Positions 52,549 to 61,586 of a stretch of DNA of 64,000 nucleotides are shown piece after piece. Within the stretch, counting starts at the first letter, position 1; each line of letters begins with the position of its first letter. A program made the position numbers and the translations under genes. The notes beneath the pieces are model-generated. The model did not search any database. It saw only the letters and a list, made by a program, of their open reading frames with translations, and had not been told where the DNA came from. Source of the DNA: Marinifilum_A sediminis. Lineage in GTDB: Bacteria > Bacteroidota > Bacteroidia > Bacteroidales > Marinifilaceae. The stretch lies in contig CANMCX010000001.1 in the NCBI GenBank assembly GCA_947496465.1, positions 682,001-746,000 of the forward strand, in the 5' to 3' direction.

Positions 52549-52848
52549 ATGAAAGAGCAGAACTGTTGGGAATATTTTAATTGTGGTAGAGAGCCTGGAG
52601 GAGTAAACACTAATGAATTAGGAATTTGCCCAGCAAGTACATTAAAACAAAACACTGGCATAAACGGTGGAACGTACGCTGGAAGATACTGCTGGACTGT
52701 TGAAGGAACCTTGTGCGATCATAAAATACAAGGTGGTTTGGAAGACAAATTACTCTCTTGCATCAATTGCAGTTTCTTTAAACTGGTAAATCAGGAAGAG
52801 GGACGTGAGTTTATATTACTTACCGAAGAAGTCCTCAAAAAACAATAA
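52549..52848 (+). CDS. two-CW domain protein
   Basis: The ATG at 52549 gives 99 residues; an ATG at 52531 is also in frame. The sequence KEQNCWEYFNCGREPGG opens a two-CW domain. The protein has six or more cysteines in CW-type positions (NCWE, FNCGRE, GICPAS, RYCWTVEGTLCDH, SCINCSFF). These could bind a metal or an Fe-S centre. Such domains accompany PAS and histidine-kinase sensors of redox or metal signals, and a PAS histidine kinase gene follows 125 bases downstream, so the two may form one signalling unit (inference). Confidence 0.8.
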   Translation: MKEQNCWEYFNCGREPGGVNTNELGICPASTLKQNTGINGGTYAGRYCWTVEGTLCDHKIQGGLEDKLLSCINCSFFKLVNQEEGREFILLTEEVLKKQ

Positions 52849-52973
52849 AAAACGAAAATATCGTATTTAAGTCAATTCAAAATTACAATCCATCAATCAA
52901 AGTTGGGAAAAGATTTGTTTTTAGTATCTTACTTTCACTTTTTTATGAGAATAGGCTACCAATTGGATAAAGT

Positions 52974-54086
52974 ATGATGGATTTTTCTGAGGTTATTCAA
53001 AATAATATTTCGGTACAGACACTACTAAAGTCGATTTCGGAAGGCGTTGTTTTTATTAATAAACAAGGTCAAATTGTATTTGTCAACTCAAAAGCCCTTC
53101 AGTTATTCGAATTTGAAGAAAAAGAAATGGTGGGTCAATTTATTGATATTCTAATTCCCAATCGTTTTAAGAATAATCATGGAAATCATATTAAATCCTA
53201 CTTCACTAATCCTAAGAATCGCTCAATGGGCGATGAGAATTCAAAACTATTAGCCAGAAAAAAAAGTGGCGAAGAATTTCCTGTAGAAATAAGTTTAAGT
53301 TTTATCAATTCTGGCAATCAGTTGTTTGGCATGGCATTTATTACTGATATATCAGCCAGAGTAAAAATTGAAAATGAACTGCAACAACGAAATCTTGAAT
53401 TGGATGCTTATGCCCACACGGTAGCTCATGATTTACAATCACAATTAAACAGCATTATTGGATTTGGACAAATTTTGCTAAACAAAAATAATCTGACTGA
53501 AGAAAAAAGAAATTACATCACCGAATTGATTGTTGCCAATGGCACTAAAATGAGCAATATTATTCAGGAAATTCTGTTTTATGCCAACCGGAAAAAAGAA
53601 GATATTGAAATCTCTGAACTAAATATGAACCAGATTGTTGATGAAGCCATTCAACGAATCAATCCTTCCGAAAGGAAAAATATCGAAATAAAAATTTCTC
53701 CTCAACTTGATTCTTCATATGGTTGTGCACCTTTAATTGAAGAGGTCTGGTACAATTACATTCGAAATGCAATTCGATATGGGGGAAATCCACCAAAAAT
53801 TGAAATTGGAAGCACCCAAAAAGACAATGGTTACAATAAATTTTGGATAAAAGACAATGGCAAAGGATTAAACGAATATCAAATAAAATTCATTTTCTCA
53901 GATCCTCAGAAAATGGGTGAAGGCATAGTTAAAGGCAATGGTTTAGGATTGTCCATTGTTCAGCGCATTGTAAAAAGACTAGATGGCTGGGTTTATGTAG
54001 AAAGTGAAATAGGAAAAGGCAGTAAGTTTAGCTTTTATTTGCCTACAAATATGCCTGAAGAAAATAAAAATGGTCGATTAAAATAA
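52974..54086 (+). CDS. PAS-domain sensor histidine kinase
   Basis: The 370-residue soluble protein has an N-terminal PAS domain (about 17-130; EGVVFINKQGQIVFVN, and ARKKSGEEFPVEIS). It then has a phospho-accepting HisKA helix with His in TVAHDLQSQLNSIIGF near 150-165, and an ATPase domain. The ATPase has an N-box (NYIRNAIRYGG near 262), D-x-G (IKDNGKGL near 298) and GNGLGLSIVQ near 325. There are no membrane segments, so it senses inside the cell. No response regulator lies beside it, so the partner is unknown. The 3' end overlaps a terminator hairpin of the next gene. Confidence 0.9.
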   Translation: MMDFSEVIQNNISVQTLLKSISEGVVFINKQGQIVFVNSKALQLFEFEEKEMVGQFIDILIPNRFKNNHGNHIKSYFTNPKNRSMGDENSKLLARKKSGEEFPVEISLSFINSGNQLFGMAFITDISARVKIENELQQRNLELDAYAHTVAHDLQSQLNSIIGFGQILLNKNNLTEEKRNYITELIVANGTKMSNIIQEILFYANRKKEDIEISELNMNQIVDEAIQRINPSERKNIEIKISPQLDSSYGCAPLIEEVWYNYIRNAIRYGGNPPKIEIGSTQKDNGYNKFWIKDNGKGLNEYQIKFIFSDPQKMGEGIVKGNGLGLSIVQRIVKRLDGWVYVESEIGKGSKFSFYLPTNMPEENKNGRLK

Positions 54087-54093
54087 CCGACCA
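54071..54093 (-). terminator. terminator of the FAD-dependent dehydrogenase gene
   Basis: Arms TGGTCG / CGACCA with an 11-base loop, followed on the minus strand by TTTTTATTTT. It overlaps the last codons of the convergent histidine kinase. Confidence 0.65.
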
Positions 54094-54104
54094 TCTGAAT
54101 TATT

Positions 54105-55496
54105 TTAAAGCTGTTTTAGCAACTCTCTTGCAATTACAACTCCATTTACCGAAGCTTGCATTAATCCTCGTGTTATACCGGCACCATCACCACCTAAGTA
54201 AAGATTATTTACCGATGTTGACTGGAAACTTTCATCCACTTTTGTGATATTGCTATAAAATTTCACCTCGACACCATACAATAAAGTTTCATCTGATGCC
54301 AAACCTGGAGTAACTTTATCCAAAGCGTAAATCATTTCCTCAATGTCCTTTAAAATACGGTGAGGCAATACCAAACTCAAATCTCCAGGAACTGCATCCT
54401 TTAAAGTAGGAATGATATTGTTACGATACAATCTTTTCGATGTGGTTCTTCTTCCACGTACCAAATCTCCAAATCGCTGCACCAAAATCTGATTGTTGGT
54501 TAGCATATTTGCCAACCTTGCAATGTGCTTTCCATACTCAATTGGTGCTCTAAATGGTTCGGTAAATTTCTGAGATACCAAAAGTGCAAAATTGGTATTG
54601 TCACTTTTTAAATCTTTAAAGCTATGTCCATTCACTACCGCAAGATTGTCATCGTAATACTCAGATGATACAAAACCACCAGGATTACTACAAAAAGTTC
54701 GAACCTTATCGTCGAAAGTTTGGGTATAATGAATCAATTTCGCCTCATAAAAATTGTCATTGATATCTTGCATGATTTCATTTCTACACTCCACACGAAC
54801 CCCTATATCAACCACTCCTACTTCGGTTGATATACTCTCCTTACTACACTCCTTCATCAACCAATCTGCACCATCACGACCAACTGAAACCATTACCAAA
54901 TCACCATAGTAAGTTCCTTTACCGTTCTTCACTCCCTTAATGGTATCTCCATCCAAAATAAGACTTTCAACAGCACAATTAAATCGAACATCCACTCCTT
55001 TGTCAATCACATAATCGTATAATTTTCGATACAGATCCTGAGCCTTTTCTGTTCCCAAATGACGGACCGGGCAATGAACCAATTTTAAATTGGATTCAAT
55101 TGCTTTTCGGCGGATGGTTTCCATTTCTGGCGTTAATTTCTCACCATGAATATCCGTAGCTGCTCCAAACTCCAAATAAATATCATCGGTATAGCGAATC
55201 AATTCAATGGTTTCTTCCACTCCTAAATACTCTGGCAAAGTACCACCTACTTCATGCGACAAGGACAATTTTCCATCTGAAAAAGCTCCTGCTCCTGCCC
55301 AACCTGTAGTAATACTGCAAGGTTTGCAATGTACACAAGTTCCACCATTGGTGTGTTTCGGGCAATTCCTCTTATCCATACCTCTACCTTTTTCAAGGAT
55401 AAGGATTTTTAAATCACTTCTGTTTTTTACTAATTCGTAAGCACAAAAAATACCGGCTGGACCGGCTCCGACAATAATCACATCGTATTTTCCCAT
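54105..55496 (-). CDS. FAD-dependent dehydrogenase (COG2509-like)
   Basis: The 463-residue flavoprotein has a Rossmann dinucleotide-binding start DVIIVGAGPAGIFCAYEL (about 5-22) and a cysteine-rich loop CPKHTNGGTCVHCKPCS near 43-59, which could hold an Fe-S centre. It also has GWAGAGAFSDGKLSLS near 65, a substrate-binding middle, and YLGGDGAGITRGLMQA near 435 as the second FAD contact. These features match the uncharacterised FAD-dependent dehydrogenase group. Natural substrate unknown. It has no neighbour on the same strand within 170 bases upstream. Confidence 0.84.
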   Translation of the reverse strand: MGKYDVIIVGAGPAGIFCAYELVKNRSDLKILILEKGRGMDKRNCPKHTNGGTCVHCKPCSITTGWAGAGAFSDGKLSLSHEVGGTLPEYLGVEETIELIRYTDDIYLEFGAATDIHGEKLTPEMETIRRKAIESNLKLVHCPVRHLGTEKAQDLYRKLYDYVIDKGVDVRFNCAVESLILDGDTIKGVKNGKGTYYGDLVMVSVGRDGADWLMKECSKESISTEVGVVDIGVRVECRNEIMQDINDNFYEAKLIHYTQTFDDKVRTFCSNPGGFVSSEYYDDNLAVVNGHSFKDLKSDNTNFALLVSQKFTEPFRAPIEYGKHIARLANMLTNNQILVQRFGDLVRGRRTTSKRLYRNNIIPTLKDAVPGDLSLVLPHRILKDIEEMIYALDKVTPGLASDETLLYGVEVKFYSNITKVDESFQSTSVNNLYLGGDGAGITRGLMQASVNGVVIARELLKQL

Positions 55497-55628
55497 ACGT
55501 TTTATTTTATTTTTAAAGATTAATGCGGCTTACCATTTTTTCTAAAGGCAAACTTTTAAAAATAGGCATTCTTTTTAAGAAAATAGCCTCTCTTTCTTTA
55601 TATCCATTTTAAATTTCGGGCACAAAAA

Positions 55629-55653
55629 AACCGGAACATTAAATGCTCCGGTT
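55629..55653 (-). terminator. terminator of dsbD
   Basis: Arms AACCGGA / TCCGGTT with an 11-base loop, followed on the minus strand by TTTTTTTGTG. Confidence 0.88.
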
Positions 55654-55673
55654 GGTATTGTTTTAGTTGTTAT

Positions 55674-57656
55674 TTATCTTTTTGCAAATTCTTTTTTCCC
55701 ATTTTCAAGGAACTCAAGAAATGCATCCGCATTTAAATCGTAAGCTCTTGGATTAACCAAACTGTTCTCCTCCTGATCCATTAAAACGTAATATGGTTGA
55801 GCATTTACACCGAAACGAGTAATCTGAAAATCAGCATATTTTTTACCTAAAGTTTTCTTGACTTTTCCATCATAGGTAGATGTTATCCAATCCGACTCTG
55901 GTAATTTCTCTTTATCATCCACATAAAGTGCAATAATCACATAATCTTCGCGAAGTACTTTCTGCACTCGAGCATCAGACCAAACATTAGCTTCCATCTC
56001 ACGACAATTTACACAACCGTGACCAGTAAAATCGATAAATACAGGTTTGTTTTGTTCTTTAGCACAAGCTAATCCCTGCTCAAAATCAAAATATCCTTTC
56101 AATCCGTGTGGTAAATGCAATCTATCTGCATATTTAGGTGCTTCACACAAATCATTTTTTGCATTATACGAAGCTCCTGACTGATCGCGAACAATTGCAG
56201 AGATATCAAAATCTTGCGTTGTTTGAGGTGGCAAATATCCGGAGATTGCTTTTAATGGCGCACCAAACATTCCCGGAACCATGTAAACTACAAAAGAGAA
56301 TGAAATAATAGACAGCATCAAACGTGGTACTGAAACGTATTTTACTTCACTATCGTGACTGAATTTTAACTTTCCTAACAGGTAGAATCCCATTAGGATG
56401 AAAATAACAATCCAAATTCCCAAATAAATTTCACGATCTAATATTCCCCAACCGTAAGCTTGATCCGCAATACTTAAGAATTTCAATGCCAAAGCTAATT
56501 CTAAAAATCCTAAAATTACCTTTACAGAATTTAACCAGCCACCCGATTTAGGTAAGCTATTCAACCACGAAGGGAATATTGCAAATAATGCAAATGGAAG
56601 AGCAAATGCCAAAGAGAATCCAAACATACCAATAATAGGTTCCAATACTTCACCACCTGCTGATTTAACCAAGATAGATCCTACGATAGGACCAGTACAT
56701 GAAAATGAGACCAAAACCAATGTAAATGCCATGAAAAAGGATCCTGCCAATCCACCTTTATCTTCATTGGCAACAGATTTATTAACCACCCAACTTGGCA
56801 TCGTAATCTCAAACATTCCGAAGAATGAAAATGCAAAAATTAAAAAGATTACAAAGAATATAATATTTGGAATCCAATGAGTACTTAACCAATTAGCAAA
56901 ACTTGGACCTAATGTTACTGACACTATTGTACCAATAATTGTATAGATACCAATAATGCATATACCATAGAAAATAGCGTTAAAAATTGCTTTACCTCTA
57001 TTCTCTGAGCTGTTCATAAAAAATGATACAGTCATTGGAATCATTGGAAATACACATGGAGTTAATAGGGCAAATAATCCAAATACAAAGGCTCCAAAAA
57101 ACAATCCCCATAATGATGAATACTCCTTATGAGGATTCTTCATAGGGTTGCTTTTTTCCTTAACTAGTTTATCTGCAACAACTGCAGCTTCTTTCCCTTT
57201 GTTAATTTTGAAATCAAAATCAGGAGTAAAAAGAACACATTCTCCTTCTCTACAAGTTTGATATTCCATTTCACCAGAAACGGTGAAAGCTGACTCGTTT
57301 AGAACTTTAATTCGCTGTTTTAGAATTGCCTCACCAGCGAAATACTGAATATCCATTTCAAAGATATCATCGTATTCAGTTTTGGCTTTTGTAATTTCTT
57401 CAACTTCTCCTACTCTCTCGTAGTTTGCCGATTCATTAAAAATAAAGCTAAGACGAATTGGACCACCATCCTCAAAATGCTGGGAGTACAAATGCCACTC
57501 CTTGTCTATTGTAGCTTTAAATACCAAATCAACTTCGGTATCACTAATTTTTTCAGTTGAAAAATCCCAGGATACGGTTTCAAGAATTTGTGCTTGACTT
57601 GAAATAATACCGGTAAGGAAAATCCCCAGGAATAATGCAAGAATTTTTTGTTTCAT
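55674..57656 (-). CDS. dsbD: thiol:disulfide interchange protein DsbD
   Basis: Carries electrons from cytosolic thioredoxin across the inner membrane to keep periplasmic thiols reduced. The ATG at 57656 begins the signal peptide (MKQKILALFLGIFL, ending SQAQ). An N-terminal periplasmic DsbD domain (about 25-160; EWHLYSQHF and the YQTCREGECVLF cysteines) is followed by the CcdA-like membrane part (about 180-470). Its paired cysteines lie in LTPCVFPMIP and SFSCTGPIVG. The C-terminal thioredoxin domain has CVNC in FTGHGCVNCREME. It is a complete three-domain protein of 660 residues. Confidence 0.95.
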   Translation of the reverse strand: MKQKILALFLGIFLTGIISSQAQILETVSWDFSTEKISDTEVDLVFKATIDKEWHLYSQHFEDGGPIRLSFIFNESANYERVGEVEEITKAKTEYDDIFEMDIQYFAGEAILKQRIKVLNESAFTVSGEMEYQTCREGECVLFTPDFDFKINKGKEAAVVADKLVKEKSNPMKNPHKEYSSLWGLFFGAFVFGLFALLTPCVFPMIPMTVSFFMNSSENRGKAIFNAIFYGICIIGIYTIIGTIVSVTLGPSFANWLSTHWIPNIIFFVIFLIFAFSFFGMFEITMPSWVVNKSVANEDKGGLAGSFFMAFTLVLVSFSCTGPIVGSILVKSAGGEVLEPIIGMFGFSLAFALPFALFAIFPSWLNSLPKSGGWLNSVKVILGFLELALALKFLSIADQAYGWGILDREIYLGIWIVIFILMGFYLLGKLKFSHDSEVKYVSVPRLMLSIISFSFVVYMVPGMFGAPLKAISGYLPPQTTQDFDISAIVRDQSGASYNAKNDLCEAPKYADRLHLPHGLKGYFDFEQGLACAKEQNKPVFIDFTGHGCVNCREMEANVWSDARVQKVLREDYVIIALYVDDKEKLPESDWITSTYDGKVKKTLGKKYADFQITRFGVNAQPYYVLMDQEENSLVNPRAYDLNADAFLEFLENGKKEFAKR

Positions 57657-57782
57657 AAGGTTTTGTTTTGTTGCTTTTAACACCCACAAAATTAGCATTA
57701 TATAGCAGTCATACAAAACAAGAACAACCTCTTAACATATTTTTAAGAAGTTGCACAATACATCAAACTCAATACATGAAAT

Positions 57783-59336
57783 TTACAGCTTAATTTCGCT
57801 GTTATTTTTATCGAAGAATTTGTACCCTAAGAGGTCATATGAAGGAATTTCAAGAATATTTAGCTTAATTCCCAATTGAGATTGCCATTGTCGACGCAAA
57901 GTTTTCCAAAATCCTTTATTAATATAGGCTGCAACAAAAGGATGAACTTTTAATGTTATTTTCTTTTCATCACTTTGCTCAACTACTAATTTAAGTCTTT
58001 GTTCTATCTGATCGGTAAGCAATACTACAGGAGAAATTTTACCTGATCCTAAACAAGTAGGACAAGTTTCCTGGATTTCAATATTCATTTCAGGGCGAAC
58101 TCTCTGGCGAGTTATCTGCATCAAACCAAACTTACTTAATGGTAAGATATTGTGTTTGGTTCTGTCCTGACTCATGATTTCTTTCATGCGTTCGAAAACC
58201 TTCTGACGGTTTTCAGCTGCATGCATATCAATAAAATCGACAACAATAATTCCACCCATATCACGCAAGCGAAGTTGACGAGCAATTTCATCTGCAGCAG
58301 CAAGATTCACTTCAACAGCATTTGTTTCCTGATCGTTTCCTGCTTTCGAGCGATTTCCACTATTCACATCAATAACATGCAAAGCTTCTGTATGCTCTAT
58401 AATCAGGTAAGCACCATTCTTAAATGAAACCGTTTTTCCGAAAGAAGATTTTATTTGTTTATCCACTCCAAGTTGATCAAAAATAGGCACATCACCAGTG
58501 ATATGCTTTACAATTTTCGATTTTTCAGGAGCTATTCCAGCAATGTAATTTTTTATAGATTTAGCTGCACTTGCATCATTAACGTAGATATTCTCAAATG
58601 AAGAATTCAGTATATCACGCAAAATCGCAGTCGTTCTATCCATCTCCCCCAACACCAGTTGTGGAGGATTCATATCCCTAATGTGTAAAAAGCTTTCCTC
58701 CCATTTCTCAACCAATGATCTCAATTCCTGATCTAACTCTGCTACACGTTTGCCTTCGGCAACCGTACGCACAATGATTCCGTAATTTTTTGGTTTGATA
58801 CTTTGAAGTAATTGCTTCAAACGATTCTTCTCTTCGGTAGATTTAATTTTCTGTGAAATAGAAACCTTATCAGAGAAAGGCATCAGGACGATATTACGCC
58901 CAGCAATGGATATTTCCGAGCAAAGTCTCGGTCCTTTTGTGGAAATTGGTTCTTTAGCCACTTGAACAAGTAGGTATTGACCTGATTTAACTACATCAGC
59001 AATTTTACCATTCTTGTCGATATCTTGTTCCAATCTCATTTTAGAGATGGACAAGTTACGCCCTTTACGAGCAAGTGCCTGTTGTAAAAATTTATTTAGA
59101 GAACGGAACTGATGTCCTAGATCCAAATAATGAAGGAAAGCATCTTTTTCATACCCAACGTCAACAAATGCTGCATTTAAGCCAGGCATAATCTTTTTCA
59201 CTTTTCCCAAATATATGTCTCCTACCGCAAACTGAAGATTACTTTTCTCTCTAGTTAACTCAACCAACTGTCGGTTGCTTAATAGAGCAATTACAATTTC
59301 ATTAGGGTTTACATCAATTACTAGCTCGTTACTCAC
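57783..59336 (-). CDS. rng: Rne/Rng-family endoribonuclease (RNase G/E)
   Basis: Cuts single-stranded RNA in rRNA maturation and mRNA decay. The 517-residue protein starts at a GTG (SNELVIDVNPNEIVIALL) and has an S1 RNA-binding domain (about 36-130; VGDIYLGKVKKIMPGLNAAFVDVG). The catalytic part has metal-binding Asp in LHVIDVNSG and in GGIIVVDFIDM, and the zinc-link cysteines in CPTCLGSG. It lacks the long disordered C-terminal scaffold of E. coli RNase E, so it is RNase-G-like. It is downstream of HU and the 30-residue basic protein gene. Confidence 0.93.
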   Translation of the reverse strand: MSNELVIDVNPNEIVIALLSNRQLVELTREKSNLQFAVGDIYLGKVKKIMPGLNAAFVDVGYEKDAFLHYLDLGHQFRSLNKFLQQALARKGRNLSISKMRLEQDIDKNGKIADVVKSGQYLLVQVAKEPISTKGPRLCSEISIAGRNIVLMPFSDKVSISQKIKSTEEKNRLKQLLQSIKPKNYGIIVRTVAEGKRVAELDQELRSLVEKWEESFLHIRDMNPPQLVLGEMDRTTAILRDILNSSFENIYVNDASAAKSIKNYIAGIAPEKSKIVKHITGDVPIFDQLGVDKQIKSSFGKTVSFKNGAYLIIEHTEALHVIDVNSGNRSKAGNDQETNAVEVNLAAADEIARQLRLRDMGGIIVVDFIDMHAAENRQKVFERMKEIMSQDRTKHNILPLSKFGLMQITRQRVRPEMNIEIQETCPTCLGSGKISPVVLLTDQIEQRLKLVVEQSDEKKITLKVHPFVAAYINKGFWKTLRRQWQSQLGIKLNILEIPSYDLLGYKFFDKNNSEIKL

Positions 59337-59386
59337 TATAAATTCTTCTTATTTTTATTAAAGGTAATCAGTTCTTACAAATAGAT

Positions 59387-59418
59387 AAACCTAAAGTACT
59401 AAAAAGTTCTTTAGGTTT
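59387..59418 (-). terminator. hairpin between the 30-residue gene and rng
   Basis: Perfect 10-base arms AAACCTAAAG / CTTTAGGTTT with a 12-base loop. The T run on the minus strand is weak (TTTATCTATTTG), so termination may be partial and rng could be read through. Confidence 0.55.
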
Positions 59419-59455
59419 ATTTATTTTCGTTCTTACAAACAAGCAATTAAGAAAA

Positions 59456-59548
59456 CTATTTCTTCTTCTTATGACGATTTTTTCTTAATCTTTTCTTACG
59501 CTTGTGCGTAGCCATCTTATGTCTTTTTCTTTTCTTTCCGCTAGGCAT
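59456..59548 (-). CDS. 30-residue basic protein of the mS38/bS22-like (AURKAIP1/COX24) family
   Basis: A 30-codon frame from the ATG at 59548 to TAG at 59456. The product is almost entirely Lys, Arg and His (it starts MPSGKKRKRHKMATHKRKK and ends NRHKKKK), with the KMxxHKRKKRLRKxRHK pattern of the COX24/AURKAIP1 domain. That domain is present in mitochondrial mS38 and in the mycobacterial small-subunit protein bS22. It is therefore probably a tiny ribosomal protein near the decoding site. It is 33 bases downstream of the HU gene, in the same direction. Confidence 0.8.
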   Translation of the reverse strand: MPSGKKRKRHKMATHKRKKRLRKNRHKKKK

Positions 59549-59581
59549 AACTTAATATTTTAATTAATTAATATCTTAAAA

Positions 59582-59866
59582 CTACTTTACGTTAGTTTTC
59601 ACTTTACTCACAAAAGTTTTAGCTGGCTTAAATGCCGGAATAAAGTGTTCAGGGATAATAATTGTGGTGTTTTTAGAAATGTTTCTTGCAGTTTTCTCTG
59701 CTCTTTTCTTAACGATAAAACTCCCGAAACCTCTCAAATACACATTCTTTCCTTTTACCAATGAACCCTTAATAGTATCCATGAAAGCTTCAACAGTCTT
59801 TTGTACTGTAATTTTCTCAATTCCTGTGTTTTTAGAAATCTCGTTAACAATATCTGCTTTAGTCAT
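59582..59866 (-). CDS. HU-family DNA-binding protein
   Basis: A 94-residue histone-like protein that bends DNA as a dimer. It starts MTKADIVNEISKNTGIEK (helix-turn-helix body) and has the VYLRGFGSFIVKKRAEKTARN arm entry, with the conserved GFGSF. The FKPAKTF segment near the end matches the family. Genes of this family are often multiple in Bacteroidota; this is the housekeeping-sized form. An exact -7 promoter box lies upstream. Confidence 0.94.
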   Translation of the reverse strand: MTKADIVNEISKNTGIEKITVQKTVEAFMDTIKGSLVKGKNVYLRGFGSFIVKKRAEKTARNISKNTTIIIPEHFIPAFKPAKTFVSKVKTNVK

Positions 59867-59924
59867 CTCTTAAAAAATCTTTAATTATCAATTATTTACA
59901 ACATCATTTCCTCAAATCAGAATG

Positions 59925-59932
59925 CAAATATA
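59925..59932 (-). promoter_or_regulatory. -7 box of the HU gene
   Basis: TATATTTG on the minus strand, an exact match, with a leader of about 52 bases. It lies in the divergent gap with mutY. Confidence 0.5.
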
Positions 59933-60015
59933 TAAGATTTCCAGTTATTAATGAAATCGAAAACAAATATTTTTACGCAAATTTGAAAAAAAAAGAATCA
60001 TTCAATTTTTTCGAG

Positions 60016-61062
60016 ATGCTTAATAACCAAATCATAAACTGGTATTCTATACATAAACGAGATCTTCCGTGGCGTAAAACCAAAGATCCCTATTCAATAT
60101 GGATATCAGAAATCATGCTACAACAGACAAGAGTTTCAACAACAATAGATTATTATAATCGCTTTATAACTCAATTTCCAACGGTTAAAGATTTGGCTAA
60201 TGCCGATGAACAAGAGGTTCTAAATCTTTGGCAAGGACTTGGTTACTATTCACGAGCAAGAAATTTACATTTTGCTGCAAAAACAATAGTAAAAGAACAC
60301 AAAGGCATATTTCCCGACTCCTATAATAGTATACTTACATTAAAAGGAATTGGAACATATACTGCTGCCGCAATTTCATCTTTCGCTTACAATTTACCTC
60401 ATGCAGTTTTAGATGGAAATGTTTTTAGAGTATTATCACGTATATATGGTATAGAAACACCTATTGACAGTGGAAAAGGAAAAAAACTTTTCCAGCAATT
60501 GGCTACCGAAACCATGGGTGATGCTATTCCCGAAGTGTACAATCAAGCAATAATAGAATTTGGAGCTTTACAATGTACTCCTAAATCACCCAACTGCGAA
60601 TCTTGTCCGCTACTTGCTAATTGTTTTGCTCATAAGAATCAAATGATTGAGGTATTGCCTAAAAAGAGCAAACAAATTAAAACGAAAAATCGATATTTTT
60701 ACTATTTGTTCCTATCTTGCTCGGGTCGATTTGCCATTGAAAAAAGAGAAGGAAAAGACATATGGGAAAACATGTACCAATTTCCTTTAATTGAGACGGA
60801 TCACCCAGTAGAACATCACGATTTGATGAAAACTGAAAAATGGAATTTGTATTTAAAAAATAGTACAGCGATTATTAATAGCCAAACAAAACCAATAGTA
60901 CACAAATTGAGTCATCAGCACATTCATGCTAGTTTTGTTCATATCACAGTTAAAGAAGAAGAATTAGCTAAAAATGATCTTGTTTTTATTTCAATGGAAG
61001 AAGCGGAGAAATATCCTTTTCCAAAACTGATTGAAAATCATTTGAAAATAATCAGTAAATAA
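60016..61062 (+). CDS. mutY: A/G-specific adenine glycosylase
   Basis: Removes adenine paired with 8-oxoguanine. The ATG at 60016 gives 348 residues starting MLNNQIINWYSIHKRDLPWR, the usual family start; a TTG at 59983 would add eleven residues. The catalytic Glu is in SEIMLQQTRV, the HhH motif in LTLKGIGTYTAAAI, and the catalytic Asp in VLDGNVFRVLSR. The 4Fe-4S cysteines follow the pattern C-x6-C-x2-C-x5-C near residue 185. A NUDIX-like C-terminal domain (about 220-345) reads 8-oxoG. The mutY-ssb-gldE-gldD order is conserved in the phylum. Confidence 0.94.
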   Translation: MLNNQIINWYSIHKRDLPWRKTKDPYSIWISEIMLQQTRVSTTIDYYNRFITQFPTVKDLANADEQEVLNLWQGLGYYSRARNLHFAAKTIVKEHKGIFPDSYNSILTLKGIGTYTAAAISSFAYNLPHAVLDGNVFRVLSRIYGIETPIDSGKGKKLFQQLATETMGDAIPEVYNQAIIEFGALQCTPKSPNCESCPLLANCFAHKNQMIEVLPKKSKQIKTKNRYFYYLFLSCSGRFAIEKREGKDIWENMYQFPLIETDHPVEHHDLMKTEKWNLYLKNSTAIINSQTKPIVHKLSHQHIHASFVHITVKEEELAKNDLVFISMEEAEKYPFPKLIENHLKIISK

Positions 61063-61138
61063 AAGTATACCAACATATTATGATGCAAGTTATTATTTTG
61101 TATCTTTAAACTATTGTTAATTAAAAAAATCAATTATA

Positions 61139-61567
61139 ATGTCTGTAAACAAAGTAATTCTAGTAGGTAACGTCGGTAAAGATCCGGAAGTTAAGTACTT
61201 CGATAATGACGTTAGTGTTTGTAATTTTCCTTTAGCAACAAGTGAAACCTATACAAAAAACAATGAAAAGGTTACACAAACCGAATGGCATAATGTTGTT
61301 CTTTGGCGTGGATTGGCAAAGGTTGCTGAAAACTACGTTAAAAAAGGTATGCAACTATATATCGAAGGTAGTTTAAGAACCAGATCATGGGAAGATCAGG
61401 ATGGTAATAAAAAATATATCACTGAAGTAATGGCAACTAACATGCAAATGCTAGGTCGTAAAGCTGACAATGAAGCTACTTCTCAGCAAGCTACTTCTGA
61501 AACAACTCAGCCTGCAGCATCAACAGCCGATACTGCCGAGGAAGAAACTGATGATCTTCCATTCTAA
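61139..61567 (+). CDS. ssb: single-stranded DNA-binding protein
   Basis: The 142-residue protein has an OB fold (1-105; VNKVILVGNVGKDPEVKYF, then EWHNVVLWRGLAKVAENYV). A low-complexity Ala/Thr/Gln/Ser linker follows, then the acidic tip ending DDLPF that docks partner proteins. It is tetrameric in relatives. The gldE start lies 19 bases downstream. Confidence 0.96.
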   Translation: MSVNKVILVGNVGKDPEVKYFDNDVSVCNFPLATSETYTKNNEKVTQTEWHNVVLWRGLAKVAENYVKKGMQLYIEGSLRTRSWEDQDGNKKYITEVMATNMQMLGRKADNEATSQQATSETTQPAASTADTAEEETDDLPF

Positions 61568-61586
61568 TTATCCTGATGTAAACTAA

